Source: Bradyrhizobium sacchari (GTDB lineage Bacteria > Pseudomonadota > Alphaproteobacteria > Rhizobiales > Xanthobacteraceae). From it: a DNA stretch of 41,745 nt. Shown piece by piece: positions 1 to 9,252 of the stretch. The stretch is taken from assembly GCF_002068095.1 (NCBI RefSeq), contig NZ_LWIG01000007.1:696224-737968 (forward strand), in the 5' to 3' direction. The notes beneath the pieces are model-generated. The model saw only the letters and a list, made by a program, of their open reading frames with translations. It ran no database searches and had not been told where the DNA came from. Within the stretch, counting starts at the first letter, position 1. The number at the start of each line of letters is the position of its first letter. The position numbers and the translations under genes were made by a program.

Positions 1-1
1 G

Positions 2-481
2 CTGTTCACCAATGGCGGCTCGCCGATCCTGCTCGATGGCGACACGCTGCGTGCGGGCCTCAACAGCGATCTCGGCTTCTCCGTGGCCGATCGCAGCGAG
101 AACATCCGCCGCCTCGCCGAGGTCGCGACGCATCTCGCCCGCAATGGCCATATCGCGATCGTCGCCGCCGTGTCGCCGGCCCGCGAGGACCGTACCGCCG
201 CGCGCCGCATCGCTGACACCGCGTTCCGAGAGATCCATGTCGCGACGCCGGCCGGCGTCTGCGAGGAGCGCGATCCCAAGGGCCACTACAAGAAGGCCCG
301 CGCCGGCGCGCTGGCCTCGTTCACCGGCATCGGCAACGACTACGAGGCGCCGCTGGCCGCCGAACTCGTCATCGACACGTCGAAGCGGACGGTGGCCGAA
401 GCGGCGGACGAGATCGAGCAGATGCTGAAGTCGACCGGCGTGCTGTTCGACGAAGTCGTGGACCTCGCCGCGAATATTTGA
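2..481 (+). CDS. cysC: Adenylyl-sulfate (APS) kinase domain, 3' part only
   Basis: Phosphorylates APS to PAPS in cytoplasmic sulfate assimilation. The gene enters from the left edge; the first complete codon is at base 2. The translated part carries the APS-kinase signature DGDTLRAGLNSDLGFS followed by ENIRRLAEVA, then VSPAREDR, KGHYKKARAG and FTGIGNDYEAP, which match the conserved order of the family. The P-loop lies outside the window. The C-terminus (VDLAANI) and stop are intact. In related bacteria this domain is often fused to CysN (sulfate adenylyltransferase large subunit), so this may be the tail of a cysNC gene; the window cannot decide. The start of an internal ATG ORF at 83 is not the real start because homology continues upstream. 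Confidence 0.9.
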   Translation: MFTNGGSPILLDGDTLRAGLNSDLGFSVADRSENIRRLAEVATHLARNGHIAIVAAVSPAREDRTAARRIADTAFREIHVATPAGVCEERDPKGHYKKARAGALASFTGIGNDYEAPLAAELVIDTSKRTVAEAADEIEQMLKSTGVLFDEVVDLAANI

Positions 482-499
482 GGCCGTCCTAATCCTCCG

Positions 500-604
500 C
501 TGTCGTCGCCCGGCTTGACCGGGCGATCCAGTATTCCAGAGGCAGCGCTGGGATATGGAGAAGCCGCAGCGTACTGGATTCCCCGCTTTCGCGGGGAATG
601 ACAG
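500..604. repeat. Palindromic intergenic repeat
   Basis: Long imperfect inverted repeat just after the APS kinase stop. Outer arms CTGTC (500-504) and GACAG (600-604), inner arms CCAGTA (528-533) and TACTGG (572-577), each half with its own GC-rich hairpin (cccggcttgaccggg; ccccgctttcgcgggg). It can fold into a cruciform and may end transcription of the upstream gene. The rest of the gap to glcB (605-777) shows two overlapping TTGACA hexamers (631-644) but no convincing -10 partner. Confidence 0.75.
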
Positions 605-777
605 TTATGCGTGGGGCTGCCTCCCTCTCCTTGACATTTTGACAAACCTTTAGGGGTCTTCTCACCGCCCCGATTTTGGGGCTAATAGGTCCCCGAAAGT
701 CGCCCCTCGTGGGCGCATTTTGCTGCTGTCGGGTCAAAAGCAGCCAAAAACAGCCATTTCCAACAAGAAAGCCCATC

Positions 778-2943
778 ATGAAACGCGTCGACGCCCATGG
801 ATTGAAGATTGCTCCCGTCCTGTTTGACTTCATCGCCAAGGAAGCGGCCCCCAAGACGGGGATCGCGCCGGATGCGTTCTGGGCCGGGGTTGCCGCCATC
901 ATCAAGGAGCTTGGGCCGAAGAACCGCGCGCTGCTGGCGGTGCGTGACACGCTGCAGGCCAAGATCGACGACTGGCACCGCGCGAGCAAGGGCAAGGCGT
1001 TCGACCTCGAGGCCTACACCGCCTTCCTGAAGGAGATCGGCTATCTCGTTCCGGAGCCGGCGACGCAGAAGGTCGAGACCGCCAATGTGGACGAGGAGAT
1101 CGGCAAGATCTGCGGCCCGCAGCTCGTCGTTCCCCTCACCAATGCGCGCTACGCGCTGAACGCGGCGAATGCGCGCTGGGGCTCGCTCTATGATGCCTTC
1201 TACGGCACCGACGCGATCCCGCACGATCCGTCCGAGGGCGGCAAGGGTTACAACAAGGCACGCGGCGACAAGGTGATCGCCAAGGCCAAGGCGTTCCTCG
1301 ACGCAGCCGCGCCGCTCGCGACCGGCAGCCACACGGACGTCACCGCCTATAGCGTCGTCGCAGGCCAGCTCGCGGCGAAGCTGAAGAGCGGCAATGCGAC
1401 CGCGCTGAAGAACGCGGATCAGTTCGCAGGCTTCCAGGGTGATGCGGCCGCGCCGAGCGCGGTGCTGCTCGTCAACAACGGCCTGCATGTCGAGGTGAAG
1501 ATCGACCGCAGCAGCACGATCGGCAAGGACGATCCGGCCGGCGTCGCCGACATGATCATGGAGGCGGCGGTCTCGACGATCCTTGACATGGAGGACTCGG
1601 TTGCCGCGGTCGACGCCGAGGACAAGGTGCTGGTCTACCGCAACACGCTCGGCCTGATGAATGGCACGCTGTCGGCCGATTTCGAGAAGGGCGGCAAGAC
1701 GCTGACGCGCTCGCTCAACGCCGACCGCGTCTACAAGACGCCCGACGGCAAGGGCGAAGTGAAGCTGCATGGCCGCAGCCTGCTCTTGATGCGCAATTGC
1801 GGTCACCACATGTTCACCGACGCCGTGCTCGACGAGAAGGGCGAGGAAGTGCCGGAAGGCCTGCTCGATGCCGCCGTCTCCGGCCTGCTCGCCATCCACG
1901 ACCTCAAGGGCAACTCCAAGGTCAAGAACAGCCGCACGGGATCGGCCTATATCGTCAAGCCGAAGATGCACGGCCCGGACGAAGTCTCGCTCACCTGCGA
2001 GGTCTTCGACCGCGTCGAGAAGATGCTGTCGCTGCCCGAGAACACGCTCAAGATCGGCATCATGGACGAGGAGCGCCGTACCACCGTCAACCTCAAGGCC
2101 TGCATCCAGCGCGCGTCCAAGCGCATCATGTTCATCAACACCGGCTTCCTCGACCGCACCGGCGATGAGATCCACACCTCGATGGAAGCGGGCCCCATGA
2201 TCCGAAAGAACGAGATGAAGGCGCAGGCCTGGATCAAGGCGTATGAGGACTGGAACGTCGACATGGGTCTGACCTGTGGCCTGCCCGGCCATGCCCAGAT
2301 CGGCAAGGGCATGTGGGCCGCGCCCGACAAGATGGCCGACATGCTGGCGCAGAAGCTTGGCCATCCGCAGGCCGGTGCCACCACCGCCTGGGTGCCCTCG
2401 CCGACGGCGGCGACGTTGCACGCCCTGCACTACCACCAGGTCAACGTGATCGCGCGCCAGCAGGAACTGACCAAGGGCGGGCCGCGCGCAAAGCTCGAAG
2501 ACATCCTCACCATTCCGGTGTCGAAGTCGAACTGGGCGCCCGATGACGTCAAGCAGGAGATCGACAACAACTGCCAGGGCATCCTCGGCTATGTCGTGCG
2601 CTGGATCGACCAGGGCGTCGGCTGCTCCAAGGTGCCCGACATCCACGACGTCGGCCTGATGGAAGACCGCGCCACCTTGCGCATCTCCAGCCAGCACCTC
2701 GCCAACTGGCTGCACCAGGGCGTGATCACCGAGGCACAGGTGATGGAATCGCTGAAGCGGATGGCGGTCGTGGTCGACAAGCAGAACGCGGGTGATCCGA
2801 TCTACAAGCCGATGGCACCTGCCTTCGACGGCGTCGCCTTCAAGGCCGCCTGCGACCTCATCTTCAAGGGCCGCGAGCAGCCGAACGGCTACACCGAATA
2901 CATCCTCACCGCGCGCCGCCGCGAGGCCAAGGCGCTTGGTTGA
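778..2943 (+). CDS. glcB: Malate synthase G
   Basis: Condenses glyoxylate and acetyl-CoA to malate, the second step of the glyoxylate bypass and of glycolate use. At 721 residues it has the length of the G isoform (about 720), not the shorter A isoform. Recognisable blocks: [13 protein letters not shown] near residue 275, [12 protein letters not shown] with Arg339, [13 protein letters not shown] with Glu431, [17 protein letters not shown] with Asp459, and [17 protein letters not shown] with Asp630. These appear to correspond to the E. coli Arg338, Glu427, Asp455 and Asp631 that bind glyoxylate/Mg and act as catalytic base. The ATG at 778 (MKRVDAHGL) is chosen because family homology begins there; the ORF stays open 34 codons further upstream. 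The Shine-Dalgarno sequence is weak. Monocistronic, closed by a strong terminator. Confidence 0.97.
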   Translation: MKRVDAHGLKIAPVLFDFIAKEAAPKTGIAPDAFWAGVAAIIKELGPKNRALLAVRDTLQAKIDDWHRASKGKAFDLEAYTAFLKEIGYLVPEPATQKVETANVDEEIGKICGPQLVVPLTNARYALNAANARWGSLYDAFYGTDAIPHDPSEGGKGYNKARGDKVIAKAKAFLDAAAPLATGSHTDVTAYSVVAGQLAAKLKSGNATALKNADQFAGFQGDAAAPSAVLLVNNGLHVEVKIDRSSTIGKDDPAGVADMIMEAAVSTILDMEDSVAAVDAEDKVLVYRNTLGLMNGTLSADFEKGGKTLTRSLNADRVYKTPDGKGEVKLHGRSLLLMRNCGHHMFTDAVLDEKGEEVPEGLLDAAVSGLLAIHDLKGNSKVKNSRTGSAYIVKPKMHGPDEVSLTCEVFDRVEKMLSLPENTLKIGIMDEERRTTVNLKACIQRASKRIMFINTGFLDRTGDEIHTSMEAGPMIRKNEMKAQAWIKAYEDWNVDMGLTCGLPGHAQIGKGMWAAPDKMADMLAQKLGHPQAGATTAWVPSPTAATLHALHYHQVNVIARQQELTKGGPRAKLEDILTIPVSKSNWAPDDVKQEIDNNCQGILGYVVRWIDQGVGCSKVPDIHDVGLMEDRATLRISSQHLANWLHQGVITEAQVMESLKRMAVVVDKQNAGDPIYKPMAPAFDGVAFKAACDLIFKGREQPNGYTEYILTARRREAKALG

Positions 2944-2963
2944 GCTTCAGTCACAGGAACGTC

Positions 2964-2995
2964 AAAAAGCCCCGGCCTGCGCCGGGGCTTTTTTG
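2964..2995. terminator. Rho-independent terminator after glcB
   Basis: Perfect GC-rich hairpin AGCCCCGGC / GCCGGGGCT with a short loop, preceded by A5 and followed by T6. It lies 20 bases after the glcB stop and could work in both directions. Confidence 0.9.
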
Positions 2996-3021
2996 TCGGG
3001 CGAAACGTCGCGGCGCTCCAC

Positions 3022-3046
3022 GGAACGGCTGTGCGCGCCTCGCGTT
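3022..3046 (+). promoter_or_regulatory. EcfG-type general stress promoter of csbD
   Basis: GGAAC (3022-3026), 16-base spacer, CGTT (3043-3046). This is an exact match to the EcfG/sigma-T consensus of alphaproteobacteria. It sits 30 bases before the chosen CsbD start, leaving a short leader with a Shine-Dalgarno site. Confidence 0.75.
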
Positions 3047-3075
3047 GTCCGGCCATCAACCCATGGGAGATGGTC

Positions 3076-3276
3076 ATGGACTGGAATCGGATCGAAGGAA
3101 ACTGGAAGCAGTTCAAGGGGTCGGCCAAGGAGAAATGGGGCAAGCTCACTGACGACGACCTCCAACTGATCGAGGGCCGTCGCGAGCAGCTCGAAGGCCG
3201 GCTCCAGGAACGCTATGGCAAGGCCAAGGACCAGGTTCGTCAGGACGTCGACGACTGGCTGAAGTCACTGCACTAG
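3076..3276 (+). CDS. CsbD family stress protein
   Basis: Small, charged 66-residue protein. MDWNRIEGNWKQFKG, KEKWGKLTDDDL and QLEGRLQERYGKAKDQ are typical of the CsbD family, general-stress proteins of unknown biochemical role that are sigma-B-controlled in Bacillus. No signal peptide or membrane segment is visible. Start: ATG 3076 has GGGAG (3065-3069) at a good distance and begins with the usual MDWN; an in-frame ATG at 3070 is the alternative. An EcfG-type promoter lies directly upstream, so general-stress control is likely here as well. Flanked by two near-identical terminators, so it is its own transcription unit. Confidence 0.93.
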   Translation: MDWNRIEGNWKQFKGSAKEKWGKLTDDDLQLIEGRREQLEGRLQERYGKAKDQVRQDVDDWLKSLH

Positions 3277-3288
3277 CGCAGCATGAAC

Positions 3289-3317
3289 GAAGCCCCGGCG
3301 CAGGCCGGGGCTTTTTG
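3289..3317. terminator. Rho-independent terminator after csbD
   Basis: Hairpin AGCCCCGGC / GCCGGGGCT followed by T5. The stem is the same as in the terminator after glcB, so csbD is bracketed by two copies. Confidence 0.9.
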
Positions 3318-3335
3318 TTTGAAAGCAGTCGCACG

Positions 3336-3431
3336 CGTAGCCCGGATGGAGCGTAGCGCAATCCGGGACCCATATCGCTTGGGGCAAGACCCCGGGGTTT
3401 CGCTTCGCACCATCCGGTTACGCCGCCTACG
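3336..3431. repeat. Palindromic intergenic repeat
   Basis: Imperfect inverted repeat with arms CGTAG (3336-3340) and CTACG (3427-3431), followed inward by CCCGGAT and ATCCGG. The segment tagcccggatggagcgtagc is a repeat type widely scattered in Bradyrhizobium genomes. It lies between two convergent genes. Confidence 0.7.
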
Positions 3432-3440
3432 CTACCTTCG

Positions 3441-3596
3441 CTAGAACACCGCGAGATATTTCAACAATGACACGATGCCAATGATGATGACGATCACGCG
3501 CGCGATCTGCTTGGCGCGGCCGTCCATCGGCAGCATGTTGATGAGGTAAAGTACGAGGATGACGACGAGAAAAGTGACGAGGACGCCAATCAGCAT
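3441..3596 (-). CDS. 51-residue membrane protein, Thivi_2564-like
   Basis: A short gene below usual ORF cut-offs. It encodes MLIGVLVTFLVVILVLYLIN, a central MLPMDGRAKQIARV, then VIVIIIGIVSLLKYLAVF: two membrane segments joined by a short basic loop containing the LINxxxPMD motif. This layout resembles the small Thivi_2564 family membrane proteins; function unknown. Support for a real gene: GGGGGG a suitable distance before the ATG, conserved layout, and an EcfG-type promoter (3637-3661) 41 bases upstream. The longer ORF in another frame (3427-3681) gives an Arg/His-rich product and is a shadow. Homology is from memory of the motif only. Confidence 0.75.
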   Translation of the reverse strand: MLIGVLVTFLVVILVLYLINMLPMDGRAKQIARVIVIIIGIVSLLKYLAVF

Positions 3597-3636
3597 TGCA
3601 GGGACCCCCCTTCTGGCAAATTGCTAACAGTGTCCT

Positions 3637-3661
3637 AACGCCCGTCTCGCGCAGCGGTTCC
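3637..3661 (-). promoter_or_regulatory. EcfG-type general stress promoter (minus strand)
   Basis: On the minus strand GGAAC (3661-3657), 16-base spacer, CGTT (3640-3637), an exact consensus match. The predicted transcript start is near 3630, about 35 bases before the start codon of the 51-residue membrane protein. Confidence 0.72.
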
Positions 3662-3721
3662 ATCCCGGCAACCCATTGCAACTTCTAGTAAATGCGTATT
3701 TCTACCGGCAGGCTGGCTGCC

Positions 3722-3740
3722 TAAAACTTTACCCTTTTCC
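3722..3740 (+). promoter_or_regulatory. Conserved upstream element of chemoreceptor gene 1
   Basis: The stretch containing TTTACCCTTTT 143 bases before the start of the first chemoreceptor gene is matched at 15 of 19 positions upstream of the second one (6144-6162). The surrounding leaders differ, so this may be a shared promoter or activator site. The responsible factor is unknown. Confidence 0.4.
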
Positions 3741-3882
3741 TTTCACATGCAGACACCGTCCGGCCGTGAGGCGCCAACGGCATGCGATTGCCGATTCTAA
3801 CCCGCCCCTCCTTTTTGATGTTGCCGGGGCGCCGTCACGAACTTTGATTTGGGAATTCGACTTGGGAATTGGGGGGACCTCG

Positions 3883-5976
3883 ATGCTGAATCGTCTGACC
3901 GTATCCGCGCTACTCAAGGCGGTGATCGCGATCACGTCGGTCTGCGTGGTCGTTGCGCTCTCGCTCACCGCCTATGCGTCCTGGGACCGGCTGAGGACCG
4001 CCAGCCGCATCTCGCAGATCGCCGACGCGTCCGCGGACCTGTTCAAGGCGATGCACAATCTGCGCACCGACCGCTCGAGCACCAACCGGCTCCTCAACGC
4101 GACCGAACCGATGGATGCCGAGATCGAGAAATATCTGCGCGCGATCCGGGACGCCGAGATGCCAGCCATGGCACACGCGCTGGAGCTGCTGCCGACGATG
4201 GAGTTTCCGCAATCCGGCACGCTGGTGCCGGAGCTCGCGCGCCTCTATAAGTCGGCGAGCGAGCAGCAGAAGCAGTTCTGGGAGGAGGTCGTCAAGCCCA
4301 AGGACCAGCGCCGCTCCGGCCTTCCGAAGGAATACATGGAGACGACGCAGGGCCTGCTCGACACGCTCGACAAGCTCTCGAACACCTTGGCCGCGACCGT
4401 CAATCACCAGGACGCTGCGATCGACCAGCTGCTGTCGATCAAGCAGAACGCCTGGCTGCTCCGCAACACCGCGGGCGAGGCGTCGCTGATCATCTCCCTC
4501 GGGCTCAACAGCGGCCGCATCGCGCCGGAGGCTCGCCTCGCCTACACCCAATTCGTCGGCGGGACGGCCGCGACGTGGAAGGCGCTGGAATTATCGACCT
4601 CGGGCATGGAGCTGCCGCCGGCACTGTCATCCGCCATGGCCGCGGCCAAGACCGCCTATTTCGATCCGCAATATCTGGCCCTTCGCGATCGCCTGGCGAA
4701 TACGCTTGCAAATGGCGAAAAGGCCGAGATGACGGCCAACCAGTGGACGCCGGTCACCGTGGGCCGCCTGTCCAGCGCGGTTGCCGTCGCCGAGACGGCG
4801 CTGGACGCCGCCAAGAGCCATACCCTGGAACAGCGCAGTGCTGCGCTGCGCGCGCTGATCGTGCAGCTCGTGCTGCTCGCGCTCGCCGTCGCGCTTGCCG
4901 TCGGCGCGATCATGCTGGTCAGCCGCCGCGTCATCCGTCCCCTCAACACCATCCGCGACGCCATGCTGAAGGTCGCCGGCGGCGACCTTTCGGTCGACAG
5001 CGGCTATCTCGAGCGCCAGGACGAGATCGGCGCGCTCGCCGGCGCGCTGGAAGCCTTCAAGCAGCAGGCCACCGACAAGCTCAAGATCGAGGCGCAGGAG
5101 CGTGAGCGCAATGTGGGTGCTTCCGCACGCCAGCGCGCGATCGAGGCCTATGTCGGCGAGTTCGAGGGCGTGGTCCGCAAGACGCTCGACGAACTCAGCC
5201 GAGCCTCCGGCGAGATGCGCAAGACCTCGGGCGATCTGTCCGCCGTGTCGCGCCAGACCAACGACCGCGTGCAGGTCGCCGGCAAGGCCTCCAACGATGC
5301 CTCGATGAGCGTCGACAGCGTCGCCGCAGCCGCCGAGGAGCTCTCGGCCTCGATCAACGACATCAGCCAGCAGGCCGCCCATGCCGCTGGCATCGCCGGA
5401 CGCGCCGTCACCCAGGCACGCGAGACCGACGGCACCGTTCAGGGGCTTGCAAAATCCGCCGGGCGCATCGGCGAAGTCGTCGGCCTCATCAACACCATCG
5501 CGGCGCAGACCAATCTGCTCGCGCTCAACGCCACGATCGAGGCGGCGCGAGCCGGCGAGGCCGGCCGCGGCTTTGCCGTGGTCGCATCCGAGGTGAAGTC
5601 GCTGGCGAGCCAGACCGCGAAAGCGACTGAAGAGATCTCCGAGCAGATCGCCGATATCCAGAAGGTCGCGGGAGACGCCATCACCGCGATCCAGACCATC
5701 GGCGGCATCATCGGCGAGGTGAACGAGGTCGCCACCGCGATCGCGGCCGCCGTGCAGGAGCAGGGCGCGGCGACGCAGGAAATCACGCGCAGCACGCAAT
5801 TTGCAGCGCAGGGCACCAAGAACGTCTCGGACAACATCACCGGCGTCAAAGCCGACGCGGATGCCGCGGCCGAGGCCGCGGACAATGTCAAGCACGCCTC
5901 CGAGATGCTGGAGAGCCAGAGCCGCCAGCTCGGCCATGAGGTCAGCGACTTTCTCGGCAAGATCCGCGCGGCGTAG
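3883..5976 (+). CDS. Methyl-accepting chemotaxis protein (tandem copy 1)
   Basis: Membrane chemoreceptor that signals to CheA/CheW. 697 residues: TM1 about 9-31, periplasmic sensor about 32-322 (mostly helical, no recognised ligand motif), TM2 about 323-346, HAMP about 347-400 ([20 protein letters not shown]), and a cytoplasmic signalling domain whose hairpin tip [20 protein letters not shown] starts near 529 and continues [19 protein letters not shown]. No C-terminal NWETF-type CheR tether; it ends [11 protein letters not shown] 3883 ([13 protein letters not shown]) is chosen because it begins the TM1 segment and matches the second copy; the ORF is open 69 codons upstream. The next gene encodes a paralogue of the same length, nearly identical from about residue 440 on, while the sensor halves have diverged. 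Confidence 0.95.
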   Translation: MLNRLTVSALLKAVIAITSVCVVVALSLTAYASWDRLRTASRISQIADASADLFKAMHNLRTDRSSTNRLLNATEPMDAEIEKYLRAIRDAEMPAMAHALELLPTMEFPQSGTLVPELARLYKSASEQQKQFWEEVVKPKDQRRSGLPKEYMETTQGLLDTLDKLSNTLAATVNHQDAAIDQLLSIKQNAWLLRNTAGEASLIISLGLNSGRIAPEARLAYTQFVGGTAATWKALELSTSGMELPPALSSAMAAAKTAYFDPQYLALRDRLANTLANGEKAEMTANQWTPVTVGRLSSAVAVAETALDAAKSHTLEQRSAALRALIVQLVLLALAVALAVGAIMLVSRRVIRPLNTIRDAMLKVAGGDLSVDSGYLERQDEIGALAGALEAFKQQATDKLKIEAQERERNVGASARQRAIEAYVGEFEGVVRKTLDELSRASGEMRKTSGDLSAVSRQTNDRVQVAGKASNDASMSVDSVAAAAEELSASINDISQQAAHAAGIAGRAVTQARETDGTVQGLAKSAGRIGEVVGLINTIAAQTNLLALNATIEAARAGEAGRGFAVVASEVKSLASQTAKATEEISEQIADIQKVAGDAITAIQTIGGIIGEVNEVATAIAAAVQEQGAATQEITRSTQFAAQGTKNVSDNITGVKADADAAAEAADNVKHASEMLESQSRQLGHEVSDFLGKIRAA

Positions 5977-5989
5977 GGCTTGGCTCCGG

Positions 5990-6106
5990 TGTCGTCCCGG
6001 CGAAAGGACCCATAGCCACCTGCTAGCGTAATGGGCAGGCTGGTGGCTAGCGCCTGCCGCCACGCCGACATTTGGGGTAATGGGTCCGGCTTTCGCCCGG
6101 ACGATG
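5990..6106. repeat. Nested palindromic repeat between the two chemoreceptor genes
   Basis: Left arm starting gtcgtcccggcgaaagg (5991) and right arm ending ctttcgcccggacgatg (6106), with an inner pair tagccacc / ggtggcta. Same family as 8444-8552 and 21027-21150. It may act as a terminator or mRNA boundary between the genes. Confidence 0.75.
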
Positions 6107-6143
6107 ATGGGCGCGCCCGCAATTTTACGGCAGAGGCACTGTC

Positions 6144-6162
6144 TAAGTTTTTACCCTTTTCG
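6144..6162 (+). promoter_or_regulatory. Conserved upstream element of chemoreceptor gene 2
   Basis: Second copy of the TTTACCCTTTT-containing element, 129 bases before the start of chemoreceptor gene 2. Its presence implies that the second gene has its own promoter rather than depending on read-through. Confidence 0.4.
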
Positions 6163-6290
6163 GGCCAAATGCCCCAAGCGCCTGCCGAGGCGGGCGTTGC
6201 TCTGTCATGTGCAACCCTTTGGTCTTTCGAAGTCCGTCGGGAGACTGCCGTTCGGGGCCACGAACTTCGCAATGCCTACCGGGGTGCCCG

Positions 6291-8384
6291 ATGCTCAACC
6301 GCCTGACCGTATCCACGCTGCTGAAAGCGGTGATCCTCTCGACCACTCTCGTCGTCGTGATCGGCTGCTCGATCAGCGCATGGAGTTCATGGACCCGGCT
6401 TCAGCAGGCCAACCGGATCGTTGCGGTATCCGGCGCGTCGGCCGAGGTGTTCAAGGCGATGGCCAACATCCGGGCCGACCGCTCGACCAGCAGCCGCCAG
6501 CTCACCTCGGACGTCCAATTGGACCAGGATATCGAAAGATATATCCGCGGAATCCGCGACATTCTGATGCCGGCACTGGCGCGTGGCATCGAGATTCTTC
6601 CCTCCATCGACTTGCCGCAGGGCGAGGCGATGGTGTCCGACCTCAGTCGGCTGAACAAGCTGCTGCTTGAGAAGCAGGCAGAATTCTGGACCGAGGTCGC
6701 CAAGCCCAAGGCGTCGCGCCGCGCAGCACTCGCGAAGGAGTATACCGACGCCGAGGATGGGCTGATGGCGATCCTCGAAAAGCTCGCGCCGATGCTCGGC
6801 GCGAGCGTCAATCATCAGGACGCGATCATCGACCAGTTCATGATGATCAAGCAGATGGCCTGGCTGTTGCGCCTGAGTGCCGGCGAGTCCTCGCTGATCG
6901 TCGGCAACGCGCTCGGCACCGGCAAGATCACGCCCGAGCTTCAACTCGCCTATACGAAGTTCCTTGGCGGCACCGATACCGCCTGGAATGCGATTGAACT
7001 CGCCACGGTCGGCATGCAACTACCGCCCGCGCTCGTCGCGGCGATGGCGAACGCCAAGGCGGTTTATTTCGACCCGCAATACGCCACCACGCGCGACGGC
7101 ATCATTGCCGCGGTCGCCAAGGGCGAAAAGCCGTCGATGACCGCGAACCAGTGGAGCCCCTACTCGGTCGGCCGCATGGCGAGCGCGATCAAGCTCGCCG
7201 ACGCCGCGCTCGAGGCGGCCAAGGATCATTCCGCCACCCAGCGTGCGGCGGCGGTGCAATCGCTGATCGTCAACATTGCCCTGCTCGTTGTCGCGATCGT
7301 CCTGTCCGGTGCTGCCATGCTGGCGGTCAGCCGCCGCGTGATCACGCCGCTGCACAAGATCCGCGACGCGATGCTCAAGGTCGCCGGCGGCGACCTTGGC
7401 GTCGACAGCGGTTATCTGGACCGTCACGACGAGATCGGCTCGCTTGCGGGCGCGCTCGAGACATTCAAGCACCAGGCGATCGACAAGCTCAAGATCGAGG
7501 CGCAGGAGCGCGAACGCAACGCCGGCGCTGCCGCCCGGCAGCGCGCGATGGAAGCCTATGTCGGCGAGTTCGAGGGTGTGGTGCGCAAGTCGCTGGGCGA
7601 ACTCAGCCAAGCCTCCGGCGAGATGCGCAAGACCTCGGGCGATCTGTCCGCAGTGTCGCGCCAGACCAATGAGCGCGTCGAGATCGCGGGCAAGGCCTCG
7701 AACGACGCCTCCATGAGCGTCGACAGCGTGGCCGCTGCCGCCGAAGAGCTGTCGGCCTCCATCAACGACATCAGCCAACAGGCCGCGCATGCCGCCGGCA
7801 TCGCCGGCCGCGCCGTCACCCAGGCGCGCGAGACCGACAGCACCGTCCAGGGGCTGGCGCACTCCGCCGGGCGGATCGGCGAGGTCGTCGGCCTCATCAA
7901 CACCATCGCGGCGCAGACCAATCTGCTCGCGCTCAATGCCACGATCGAGGCCGCTCGCGCCGGCGAGGCCGGCCGCGGCTTCGCCGTGGTCGCCTCCGAG
8001 GTGAAGTCGCTGGCGAGCCAGACCGCGAAGGCGACCGAAGAGATCTCCGAGCAGATCGCCGACATCCAGAAGGTCGCGGGCGATGCCATCAACGCGATCC
8101 AGGCGATCGGCGGCATCATCGGCGAGGTCAACGAGGTTGCCACCGCGATCGCCGCCGCCGTTCAGGAACAGGGCGCGGCGACCCAGGAGATCACCCGCAG
8201 CACGCAATTTGCAGCGCAGGGTACCAAGAACGTCTCGGACAACATTACCGGCGTGAAGGCCGACGCCGACACCGCAGCCGGCGCCGCGGACAACGTCAAG
8301 CAGGCCTCAGAAACGCTGGAGGCGCAAAGCCGCCAGCTCGGCCAGCAGGTCAGCGACTTCCTCGGCAAGATCCGCGCGGCCTAG
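6291..8384 (+). CDS. Methyl-accepting chemotaxis protein (tandem copy 2)
   Basis: Paralogue of the upstream receptor, also exactly 697 residues. TM1 about 9-31 ([19 protein letters not shown]), periplasmic sensor about 32-323, TM2 about 325-346, HAMP from about 347 ([20 protein letters not shown]), signalling tip [20 protein letters not shown] at 529, same residue number as in copy 1. The cytoplasmic half is almost identical to copy 1, while the periplasmic half shares only scattered blocks such as KPK.SRR and SVNHQDAxID. That pattern fits duplication with ligand specialisation, or gene conversion of the 3' half. ATG 6291 starts the same MLNRLTVS as in copy 1. No CheR-binding pentapeptide at the C-terminus. 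Confidence 0.95.
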   Translation: MLNRLTVSTLLKAVILSTTLVVVIGCSISAWSSWTRLQQANRIVAVSGASAEVFKAMANIRADRSTSSRQLTSDVQLDQDIERYIRGIRDILMPALARGIEILPSIDLPQGEAMVSDLSRLNKLLLEKQAEFWTEVAKPKASRRAALAKEYTDAEDGLMAILEKLAPMLGASVNHQDAIIDQFMMIKQMAWLLRLSAGESSLIVGNALGTGKITPELQLAYTKFLGGTDTAWNAIELATVGMQLPPALVAAMANAKAVYFDPQYATTRDGIIAAVAKGEKPSMTANQWSPYSVGRMASAIKLADAALEAAKDHSATQRAAAVQSLIVNIALLVVAIVLSGAAMLAVSRRVITPLHKIRDAMLKVAGGDLGVDSGYLDRHDEIGSLAGALETFKHQAIDKLKIEAQERERNAGAAARQRAMEAYVGEFEGVVRKSLGELSQASGEMRKTSGDLSAVSRQTNERVEIAGKASNDASMSVDSVAAAAEELSASINDISQQAAHAAGIAGRAVTQARETDSTVQGLAHSAGRIGEVVGLINTIAAQTNLLALNATIEAARAGEAGRGFAVVASEVKSLASQTAKATEEISEQIADIQKVAGDAINAIQAIGGIIGEVNEVATAIAAAVQEQGAATQEITRSTQFAAQGTKNVSDNITGVKADADTAAGAADNVKQASETLEAQSRQLGQQVSDFLGKIRAA

Positions 8385-8443
8385 AGAAGCGGATTCGCGG
8401 CGTAGGGACGCGGATTCGAGGTGAAGCTGTAGCCACACCTCCG

Positions 8444-8552
8444 GTGTCGTCCCCGCGCAGGCGGGGACCCCTAGCCACAGGGAGCGGACGAGACGCGGGC
8501 TGGCAACTCCGAGTCTTCGCCATGTCCGCGACGACAGCCTCTGTGGAGCTGC
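8444..8552. repeat. Palindromic intergenic repeat, degenerate copy
   Basis: Begins gtgtcgtccccgcgcaggcg and continues with tagccacagg, the left arm of the family seen at 5990-6106; the right arm (cgacgacagcctctgtgg, 8530-8547) is diverged. It separates the convergent chemoreceptor and DUF2865 genes. Confidence 0.55.
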
Positions 8553-8584
8553 TCGCGCGGCAACTCAGCCAACGCCCACGCGCC

Positions 8585-9235
8585 CTACTCCTTCGCCACC
8601 ACCGGGACCTGACGGAATCTCGCGCGGACCGATTCCGGCAGCGGGGAGAAGTTCATCGTGACGCCGCGGCGGTCGTTGGCGTTACGGCTCGCGACCACCA
8701 GGCCATCGCTGCCGGCGACGATATCGCCCTTGCGCAGGGTGGGGTCGTCCTCGACCTTGACCTGGGCAAGTCCGACCGGATCCTTGCCGTTGCAGGTGCA
8801 GCCCGCAACGATCTCGTTGCGGTAGCGGAATGCGTTCGGCAGGTCGGAGTATGATTTTCCGGTCTCGGTCGTGGCGTCGTCGATGTTGCTGCCATAGACC
8901 AGCGAGGTTTCGGACGCCGGGCAGAAGCTCTTGCAGGATTGCGCCTTGCTCCCGGTATCATTCCCTTGCGCCGGAAAATACCGGCCGTCGCAGCCGCGCA
9001 CGCAATAGGCCGCGCCGCCGCCATAGGCGGCCCGCTGCCGCGGCGCGTCGTAGCGCGGCATGTCGTCATTCGGGAACGGCGTGCGGATCTGCGGAGGCCG
9101 CGCGCCGAATGCGCCGAACAGCGCCGAGAAGAAATCTTCCGCATGCGCGGGCGGCGCCAGCGCGAGCCCGAGACAGGTGACGGCGACCAGGGCTGCCGCG
9201 CTGCCAGCCAGCCTGGCGATCGAGCGTTTGCTCAT
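8585..9235 (-). CDS. DUF2865 domain secreted protein
   Basis: 216 residues. The N-terminal signal peptide (positive SKRSIAR, hydrophobic core to about residue 31, AHA before EDFF) predicts export. The mature part holds paired Cys motifs, YCVRGCDGRYFP, SCKSFCPASE and CTCNGKDP, and DLPNAFRYR, typical of DUF2865 proteins of Rhizobiales, whose role is unknown. The Cys content suggests disulfides in the periplasm. Start ATG 9235 has GAGGT just upstream. It lies 17 bases downstream of the L,D-transpeptidase stop on the same strand, so the two are probably co-transcribed and may act together on the cell envelope. Confidence 0.88.
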   Translation of the reverse strand: MSKRSIARLAGSAAALVAVTCLGLALAPPAHAEDFFSALFGAFGARPPQIRTPFPNDDMPRYDAPRQRAAYGGGAAYCVRGCDGRYFPAQGNDTGSKAQSCKSFCPASETSLVYGSNIDDATTETGKSYSDLPNAFRYRNEIVAGCTCNGKDPVGLAQVKVEDDPTLRKGDIVAGSDGLVVASRNANDRRGVTMNFSPLPESVRARFRQVPVVAKE

Positions 9236-9252
9236 GTGACCTCACTCAGCTC

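Noticed and set aside
631..660. Promoter for glcB at the two TTGACA hexamers
   Set aside because: No acceptable -10 at 16-18 bases from either hexamer.
682..2715. 677-codon open frame antisense to glcB
   Set aside because: High-GC shadow: composition (Arg, Ala, Val, Asp-rich) is that of the reverse strand of a conserved gene, and glcB is certain.
4627..6063. 478-codon frame antisense to chemoreceptor 1, and a similar one at 7020-8207 over chemoreceptor 2
   Set aside because: Both mirror the repeated chemoreceptor sequence. They resemble each other only because the sense genes are duplicates.
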